Assembly (NCBI GenBank): GCA_022601645.1
Contig: JAJACH010000002.1
Coordinates: 310,001-374,000 of the forward strand
DNA length: 64,000 nt
Source of the DNA: Chlamydiia bacterium
GTDB taxonomy: Bacteria > Chlamydiota > Chlamydiia > Chlamydiales > Simkaniaceae
Reading direction: 5' to 3'
Below are positions 58,956 through 64,000 of the stretch, piece by piece. Numbering within the stretch: position 1 is the stretch's first letter; each line of letters opens with the position of its first letter. Made by a program: the position numbers and the translations under genes. The notes beneath the pieces were generated by a model. The model worked only from the letters and a program-made list of their open reading frames with translations, made no database searches and was not told where the DNA came from.

Positions 58956-60854
58956 CTATTTTTGTGAAAGATGAATAAATTCTTTCATAATGCATGTGGC
59001 CTCATCTAGCTGTAGGTCGTTTTGGCCAAAAAGTTCCACTTTATCAGCGTCCATTTCTTCTTTTCTAATTTCGGTTAGAAAATTTTGGTAGTTGCTGTTT
59101 TCAAGGATCCTTTTTTCCGAATTCGCTTTGAGAGTGGGCATAAGCGCATTTAAGTGATTCATCCGTTCTTGTAGATTTGGGGAATACATCCGAAGCAGTT
59201 TTCCTCTATGAAAGGGATGAACGTCGGCTAGAGTATCTCTAAAGTTTGGTTCAATGGAATCATTTTCAAGGGGGTATGTGGCATTTGCTTCGCCTATTTC
59301 CATCTCAGATAGAAAACCTGGAACGGTGATGTCAGCTTGAGCCCCTTTAAGCTGGGGGCTGTTGCCTGAAACAGTGTAATAGAGCCCACCTGTTACTTTG
59401 TATTCACCCTCAGGATTTACGCTGTGATGCTTGCCACCTTCAAACGAAACGAGTTGATACGAGCCTTTCCCATACGTTGTTGGATCTCCAACGAGGATAG
59501 CCCTACCGTAGTCCTGAAGGGTTTGAGAGACAATTTCAGAGGCTGAGGCGGACGCTTTATTGGTTAAAACAATTAAGGGGCCGTCCCAGGCGATATTTCC
59601 ATCAAAATTTCTTAGGTGATGAATGTTGCCTTCGTTATCTTTTACTGAAACGACAATACCTTTTTTGATAAACATACCAGTGACGGCGACAGCTTGTGAT
59701 AGAGGGCCTCCAGCATTGGAGCGAAGGTCTAAAATGACGCCTTTGACTTTGTGTTCGTCCTGAATCTCCCGAAGTGCATTTCTCAGGTCATCAGCAGAGT
59801 TTGAATTCGGGTCTTGGTAAAATGTGTGGAGTTTTAAAACCGCAATGACCCCATCGCCATACGCTTCAAAGCTTTTATCAAAGCGCATCTCTTTAATAAC
59901 GACTTCATCGCGTACGATTCTCACATCAAAGGTTTTCTCTTCCTCCTCGATCACGCGAATAATCGTTAAGGTGACGGCAGTTCCCTGTTTCCCGCGAATG
60001 AGTTCAACTGCTTCAGAGATTTCAAAGCCAATAATCGGCTCACCGTTTACGGCAATGATTTTATCGCCAACTTTCAATGTTTTGCTGCGGTGAGCTGGCC
60101 CACCTTCAATGATATCCATTAAAATCAAGCCATCAAGATTATCTCTAAGTTGTGCTCCTATGCCAAAAAGACGTTGCTGCACTAAAATCATGAACTGCTT
60201 GGCTTCTTGGGGGGTGAAATACGCTGTATGCGCATCAAGAGAGGTGGAAAAAGCCTTTAAGAAAAGTGCGAGGGCATGGGCTTCATGACTTTGGTTTGTT
60301 AACTCACTTTCTCTAGAAAGTCGTCTTTTTGTAATCCGTTTAGTTAGCGTTTGGCTAGCTTCGTCATTAATTTTCAAGGCAGCTTCAATTTGAAGACCGC
60401 GAATACGTTTGATTCTCTCTTTAAGAGCGTTTTGGTCTTTGACCCAAGTCAAATCCTTAAACTCTTTCGCGTCGACGTCCTTTGGAAGCTCGCCTAAAGT
60501 ATTCTCTATCAACACTCTACGTGGGATTGTAGAGATAAAAGCCTCGTAAATTTGATGGAAAGTTGCAAAGGATGTTTTGTCGAAGTCATTGATTATCTGA
60601 GTGATAAGTTCGTCAGAAGGGGCGATCCATGTAGCGATTTCTTCCTCTAAGAAGTAGGTTTTGATCGGATCAAGCTCATCCAAATAAATTTTTAAAATCC
60701 TGCGAGCCAGTTCTGGCGTCAGGGCTTTATGAGAAACATGCGTATGGAAAATTTCTTTTGCTTTATTCTTGGTTCGAGCCGGCGTAAGTTGAGGTGGTTC
60801 AGCTTGTAAAAAGCTCGCAAAAAAGAGGGGAATGAGTAAGAAGAATGATCGCAT
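58956..60854 (-). CDS. Tail-specific protease Tsp (C-terminal processing peptidase, S41)
   Basis: 632 residues, exported (signal MRSFFLLIPLFFASFLQA). An N-terminal helical domain, a PDZ domain (GIGAQLRDNLDGLILMDII in parts, AHRSKTLKVGDKIIAVNGEP), and the S41 protease core: VILDLRSNAGGPLSQAV, LTNKASASASEIVSQTLQDYGR with the catalytic Ser, and DPTTYGKGSYQ with the Lys. Matches CT441, the chlamydial Tsp known for its effect on host NF-kB when studied in isolation. Its bacterial role is periplasmic protein trimming. gltX-tsp-euo context is conserved. Confidence 0.93.
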   Translation of the reverse strand: MRSFFLLIPLFFASFLQAEPPQLTPARTKNKAKEIFHTHVSHKALTPELARRILKIYLDELDPIKTYFLEEEIATWIAPSDELITQIINDFDKTSFATFHQIYEAFISTIPRRVLIENTLGELPKDVDAKEFKDLTWVKDQNALKERIKRIRGLQIEAALKINDEASQTLTKRITKRRLSRESELTNQSHEAHALALFLKAFSTSLDAHTAYFTPQEAKQFMILVQQRLFGIGAQLRDNLDGLILMDIIEGGPAHRSKTLKVGDKIIAVNGEPIIGFEISEAVELIRGKQGTAVTLTIIRVIEEEEKTFDVRIVRDEVVIKEMRFDKSFEAYGDGVIAVLKLHTFYQDPNSNSADDLRNALREIQDEHKVKGVILDLRSNAGGPLSQAVAVTGMFIKKGIVVSVKDNEGNIHHLRNFDGNIAWDGPLIVLTNKASASASEIVSQTLQDYGRAILVGDPTTYGKGSYQLVSFEGGKHHSVNPEGEYKVTGGLYYTVSGNSPQLKGAQADITVPGFLSEMEIGEANATYPLENDSIEPNFRDTLADVHPFHRGKLLRMYSPNLQERMNHLNALMPTLKANSEKRILENSNYQNFLTEIRKEEMDADKVELFGQNDLQLDEATCIMKEFIHLSQK

Positions 60855-61126
60855 ATTAAACCTTAATAATCAACAAGTTAAGTGTAGTTTCATCAAATCC
60901 TTGATATAACACACCTTACCACGGTCTGGAAAAGATGTAAAATCTTTAGGTTTTCGTTGATTTATAACCATTAATTTGTAATAATTAGTGTACTAACAAA
61001 GAAAAAAAGGAACAAAGAGACATAAAAAACGTCCCCAAATTCTTCTGGTTATTAATTAATAGTCAGGATAATTAACTAAACAAGGGCTTTTAAAATGTTT
61101 TTTTGGCGTTTTGAGGAGGAAAACCA
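60855..61126 (+). promoter_or_regulatory. Long AT-rich upstream region of euo
   Basis: The 272 bp between the divergent tsp and euo starts hold no gene. It contains several TTAATTAA/TAATTA tracts (AACCATTAATTTG, TATTAATTAATAG, GATAATTAACTAA) close to euo and a strong ribosome site GAGGAGG before its ATG. The tracts resemble those upstream of the Inc-like island genes, so shared control, possibly by Euo itself, is a testable idea. No exact promoter is assigned. Confidence 0.45.
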
Positions 61127-61609
61127 ATGGATCAGGAGACAAATACTCCACATCCGGAGGAGATGATCGTCGTGGGTGCTGCAAATGAAGGGCACATGAA
61201 GAAAGTGGTTTCAATTACTGAAGCTGCAAAGATTAACAATGTGACTCGTCAAGCGATTTACGTTGCAATCAAGCAGAAGAAGCTGAAAGCACATAAAGAT
61301 GCGACGCGTTGGCTAATTAACCTGGAAGATCTGGAAGAGTATCGTAGAAATAAATATTCTAGGTCAAAGTCAATGTACGACGGTGAACTTCTATTTGATA
61401 ACAAAGCTGGTTACTATTCTGTAAACCAGGTCGCGAAGATGCTGGGTGTCCCGGCGCAAAAAATTTATTATGCTACTAGAATTGGATTACTTAAAGCAAC
61501 TCGTAAAGGTGCTGCTTGGGTTATTCATATTAATGATGTGAAAGAGTACCAGGAGAATTATCTCGCTAAGCAGGTACAGGAGCAAACAGCCTCCTCTTTC
61601 GCTTCTTAA
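61127..61609 (+). CDS. euo: Early upstream ORF protein Euo, repressor of late genes
   Basis: DNA-binding master repressor of late developmental genes in Chlamydiae. 160 residues with two excisionase/MerR-like winged-helix units: VVSITEAAKINNVTRQAIYV and YYSVNQVAKMLGVPAQKIYY, each followed by a Trp-containing wing (TRWLINLEDLEEYRR and AAWVIHINDVKEYQE). These closely match remembered C. trachomatis Euo (ITQAAKLHNVTRQAIYVAIK). GAGGAGG lies 7 nt before the ATG. Next to recJ as in CT446-CT447. It ends at a strong terminator. Confidence 0.93.
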   Translation: MDQETNTPHPEEMIVVGAANEGHMKKVVSITEAAKINNVTRQAIYVAIKQKKLKAHKDATRWLINLEDLEEYRRNKYSRSKSMYDGELLFDNKAGYYSVNQVAKMLGVPAQKIYYATRIGLLKATRKGAAWVIHINDVKEYQENYLAKQVQEQTASSFAS

Positions 61610-61640
61610 TTAGTTAGTTAATAGAGAGATATAGAGCTAA

Positions 61641-61676
61641 AAAAGGCTTAGGGTAATCCCCTAGGCCTTTTTTTTT
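61641..61676 (+). terminator. Intrinsic terminator of euo
   Basis: AAAGGCTTAGGG-TAAT-CCCCTAGGCCTTT with nine T after it, 32 bp past the stop. An outer inverted repeat (AGAGAGATATAGAGC with GCTATATATCTCTCT) encloses it and could extend the stem. Confidence 0.9.
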
Positions 61677-61712
61677 GTGCTATATATCTCTCTGTATATT
61701 TTAGTGTTGTGA

Positions 61713-61822
61713 TTAGGAGGGGCATCCTTCGGCACATCCGCGGCTAGGCAGGCCTAGAGGCCAGCCGTCACCACGACCATTCTGCTATTCGCAGAATTTG
61801 TACCAAATTATACCCCTCCTAA
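61713..61822. ncRNA. Structured element, three-way-junction-like, possible RNA
   Basis: In the 469 bp between euo and recJ, TTAGGAGGGG (61713-61722) pairs perfectly with CCCCTCCTAA (61813-61822). Inside are CGGCT...AGCCG with an inner GGCC-TAGA-GGCC hairpin (61741-61767) and ATTCTGC-TATTC-GCAGAAT (61779-61797). The GC content is higher than in the surroundings and no ORF runs through. Strand and family are unknown; it does not match SRP RNA, tmRNA, RNase P RNA or 5S rRNA motifs. Confidence 0.5.
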
Positions 61823-61828
61823 ACCCAA

Positions 61829-61930
61829 TCATTTAGGGTGTTCAGCAGCGCATTTTAAGATTTCTCGCTGTTGCGAGAACCTCTCGCTTCGCTCCTTATC
61901 TTAAACTGCTTGCTTCTCAGCCCTAAATGA
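61829..61930. repeat. Dispersed repeat, family 2, copy between euo and recJ
   Basis: TCATTTAGGG (61829-61838) and CCCTAAATGA (61921-61930) enclose CATTTTAAGAT/ATCTTAAA and a TTCTCGC-type hairpin. The ends (ATTTAGGGT...GCTT...CCCTAAAT) and the inner TCTCGC match the rsbU-end element at 25005-25121, though the interior differs. Confidence 0.65.
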
Positions 61931-62031
61931 ACCTCTATTTCCTCTGTGTTGATGTAGGTTCCAAAATTTGCATGCAATGAGTGGCTTTAGGGTTGGAAGC
62001 AAGTTATTTGGAATTAGGAGCAGTCAGCTCC

Positions 62032-62078
62032 GAGTTTGAGCGGAAGACAGTACTTTAGTACGGCGGAGCTCAAAAATT
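62032..62078. repeat. Dispersed repeat, family 2, short copy at the recJ 3' end
   Basis: GTTTGAGC and GCTCAAAAATTT flank the core CAGTACTTTAGTACGGCG, the reverse complement of the core in the rsbU-end element. It begins at the recJ stop when read with that gene. An 18-bp identity between two sites 37 kb apart is not expected by chance. Confidence 0.8.
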
Positions 62079-63827
62079 TCAAAGAGGGCCGCTTCCTGCT
62101 TTGAAATCTTTTATCTGGAGCTGGATCGAGGACTTATTGAGGAAGATGTTGACGTGCGGTGTAAAGGCGATTTGGAGCGGCATGTTCTTTTTCATGAGTT
62201 TAGAGCGGCGGTCAGCGAGTCCAAACCCGATGCCTTCAAGAAGACGGTCACCCTGTTCTAGGTAGAGTTTGAGGTGGGAACGTCCAACGATTTTGGGTGG
62301 CCACGCTTGGTTTGCGCTGCAGTAGAGTAATGGGGGCGGATTGTCGACGCCGTAGGGTTCAAGTAGGGAAAGGGAGTCGAGGAAGTCGAAGGTGATTTCG
62401 TTAAATTCAACAGGGGAGTCTAGGTAGAGTTTGGGGTGGACGTCTTCTGCTTTGAGGATTGAGTTTGCGGCATCAATGAATTTCTTGCGAAATTCAGGGA
62501 TATGTTCAGCTTTGATGGTGAGTCCAGCGGCAAAGTCATGGCCGCCATAGTTGATGAGAAGATGCGAGTGTTTGCGTAGTTCGTTTAAAAGGGGGAATTC
62601 GGGGATGGTGCGGATTGATCCTTTGCCAATGCCTTTATCGACGGAGATGATGACTGTGGGGCGGTTGTATTGTTTTGCAATGCGAGCGGAGATGATGGGG
62701 ATAATGCCTGGGTGCCATTTTTCGGAGTCTAGGATGATGGCGCGGGAGTCAAGAACGTTCTGGTTGTCTTCTATAAAGCCTTCGATGTCGTCGGAGTCTT
62801 TGCGTTCGATCCGTTGGCGTTCAGAGTTGTTAAGGTCGAGTTCTTTGGCCAGTTCTTCAGCACGGACGGGGTCTTGGATAAGCAGGAGTTCGACGCCTTT
62901 GATGGGGTCGGCGATTCGACCTAGGCTGTTAAGGCGTGGTGCGACTTTTGAGGCGATGTCGATGGTAGTGAGATTGGTACGGCCAAGGTCGCAGACTTCG
63001 AGGAGTTTGATGAGGCCTATCCGCTTTGTGTGGGCGAATTGGCGTAGGCCATAACGGACCATGATGCGATTTTCGTCACGAAGCGATCCCATGTCAGCGA
63101 TGGTACCAAGGGCGACGAGGTCGAGAAATTGTTTGAGGGCGATTTTTGTTTTACTGATGTGGCCGTTGGATACGAGGACGTTTGTGATGGCATGCGCGAG
63201 TTTAAAAGCGACACCAACACCTGTAATTTCGCGGTTTGGATAGGTGCTAGAGATGAGTTTGGGGTTTAATGTGGCAACGCAGTGGGGGATGCGGGCGGTG
63301 GGTTCGTGGTGGTCAGTGACGATGACGTCGACTTGGTGTCTTTCGAGCTCATCAATTTCACTTGCAGCAGTAATGCCGCAGTCAACGGTGATAAGAAGCG
63401 TGCATCCATTTTGCTTGGCAAATTCAAGTGCGTCTAATATGATGCTTTGCTTCAGTGAATTTCGATTGGGCACGTAGAAGAAGGCATCAGCTCCGAGCTC
63501 TCTTAAGAAATCGACAAGCAAAGCCGTGCCGCTGATTCCATCGACATCATTATCCCCATATATGAGAATGTTTTCTTTCGTGCGTAGAGCATGCAGGATT
63601 CTGTCTGTTGCCTTACTCATGTCCACGAACAGGTTGGGATCGTGGAGGTTGGGGAGCTTGGCATACAAGTAATGGTGAATCTCCTCGAAGCTTTCAAATC
63701 CACGTGAGACGAGCACCTGAGCGGTGACCGGGTGGATATTGAATTCCTTGGTGATTTGATCACACCATGCTTTGTCTATTTTAGGTAGAACCCATTTTGG
63801 CTCGCTCTCCAGGTCTAGTGTGTTCAA
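62079..63827 (-). CDS. recJ: Single-stranded-DNA-specific exonuclease RecJ
   Basis: 5'-3' exonuclease of recombination and mismatch repair. 582 residues. DHH motifs in order: LIYGDNDVDGISGTALL, TVDCGITAASEID, VTDHHEPTARIP, VALGTIADMGSL, then the DHHA1 domain with the glycine-rich NYGGHDFAAGLTI and the C-terminal OB-fold. All metal-ligand positions are present. Followed in the operon sense by nothing on this strand until the family 2 repeat; preceded by secDF, 69 bp upstream. Confidence 0.95.
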   Translation of the reverse strand: MNTLDLESEPKWVLPKIDKAWCDQITKEFNIHPVTAQVLVSRGFESFEEIHHYLYAKLPNLHDPNLFVDMSKATDRILHALRTKENILIYGDNDVDGISGTALLVDFLRELGADAFFYVPNRNSLKQSIILDALEFAKQNGCTLLITVDCGITAASEIDELERHQVDVIVTDHHEPTARIPHCVATLNPKLISSTYPNREITGVGVAFKLAHAITNVLVSNGHISKTKIALKQFLDLVALGTIADMGSLRDENRIMVRYGLRQFAHTKRIGLIKLLEVCDLGRTNLTTIDIASKVAPRLNSLGRIADPIKGVELLLIQDPVRAEELAKELDLNNSERQRIERKDSDDIEGFIEDNQNVLDSRAIILDSEKWHPGIIPIISARIAKQYNRPTVIISVDKGIGKGSIRTIPEFPLLNELRKHSHLLINYGGHDFAAGLTIKAEHIPEFRKKFIDAANSILKAEDVHPKLYLDSPVEFNEITFDFLDSLSLLEPYGVDNPPPLLYCSANQAWPPKIVGRSHLKLYLEQGDRLLEGIGFGLADRRSKLMKKNMPLQIAFTPHVNIFLNKSSIQLQIKDFKAGSGPL

Positions 63828-63896
63828 GTGTTTTACTCATCATATCTTTTCGTTAAGATTTTATTTGTACCATTATTCCCGGTATCGGATCAACCT

Positions 63897-64000
63897 TTAT
63901 GAGGAGGTGACCAACTTCTGTGTGCGAGTGTCAGTTTTTCGTTGGAAGTAGAGGAGGAGTGGGGCGGCAACAAAGAGTGAGGAGAAAGTTCCGTAAACAA
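63897..64000 (-). CDS. SecDF/SecF C-terminal end (runs off the right edge)
   Basis: Only 33 codons are inside the window: VYGTFSSLFVAAPLLLYFQR and a polar tail ending KLVTSS before TAA. GTFSSLFVAAPLLL is the last membrane helix motif of SecF (GTYSSIFIASPL in other bacteria), a proton-driven aid to Sec export. recJ follows on the same strand, as CT447-CT448 (secDF) in C. trachomatis, so a SecD-SecF fusion is expected, but its remainder is outside. Confidence 0.8.
   Translation of the reverse strand, partial: VYGTFSSLFVAAPLLLYFQRKTDTRTQKLVTSS

Noticed and set aside
61713-61822. SRP RNA, tmRNA, RNase P RNA or 5S rRNA
   Set aside because: None of their invariant motifs is present in either orientation; only a generic multi-stem fold can be claimed.

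Overview
The window comes from a member of the phylum Chlamydiae, probably an environmental (Parachlamydiales-like) lineage rather than Chlamydia itself. The evidence is an Euo-type late-gene repressor, an NTT-family ATP/ADP translocase, a DUF2709 protein, rows of proteins with the two-helix hydrophobic lobe of inclusion membrane (Inc) proteins, and several gene orders that I recall from Chlamydia trachomatis. These are rpoN-uvrD-DUF1343-groEL2, eno with rsbU, rho-coaE-polA-sohB-pgsA, dnaQ-tsaE-DUF2709, argS near murA, ispF-cysJ, and gltX-tsp-euo-recJ-secDF. The identification rests on remembered sequences and gene orders; no search was run.

Layout. 1-9.4 kb: end of rpoN, uvrD, a bifunctional putA, namZ (DUF1343) and a stand-alone groEL. 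9.4-16.4 kb: an accessory island of minus-strand genes. Six encode proteins with a bilobed hydrophobic segment; three large ones share a repeated helical motif. Their upstream regions are AT-rich, and two contain inverted repeats that overlap the ribosome binding site. 16.4-19.8 kb: a PrmA-like methyltransferase, tRNA-Arg(ACG), an MBL-fold hydrolase, an inserted DUF4143 ATPase with a clear insertion scar, and a 2-Cys peroxiredoxin. 19.7-32.4 kb: eno, rsgA, a SpoU-type methylase, rsbU, a ubiquitin-like small protein, a CCA-adding-type enzyme, ROK kinase, manA, several small or exported proteins, a glycosyltransferase, a hydrolase, and a toxin-antitoxin-like pair with a strong promoter framed by palindromes. 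32.5-45.5 kb: dense minus-strand housekeeping operons. 45.6-48.4 kb: ldh-argS. 48.4-52.9 kb: a second accessory locus in which a putative CE-clan cysteine protease, an EpmB-type radical SAM aminomutase and a large GT-A-like protein overlap as one operon. 53-64 kb: murA, ispF, cysJ, gltX, a small lipoprotein, Inc-like proteins, a probable small RNA, tsp, euo, recJ and the end of secDF.

Running through the window are dispersed non-coding repeats: two element families and a 21-23 bp perfect palindrome. They sit mostly at gene 3' ends. Near several insertions there are partial copies of the neighbouring gene end (argS, uvrD, peroxiredoxin), which record past insertion or duplication.

Together the genes describe an energy-parasitic intracellular bacterium. 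It imports ATP, oxidises proline and deaminates amino acids, controls development through Euo, sigma-54 and RsbU, and devotes two loci to probable host-directed proteins.
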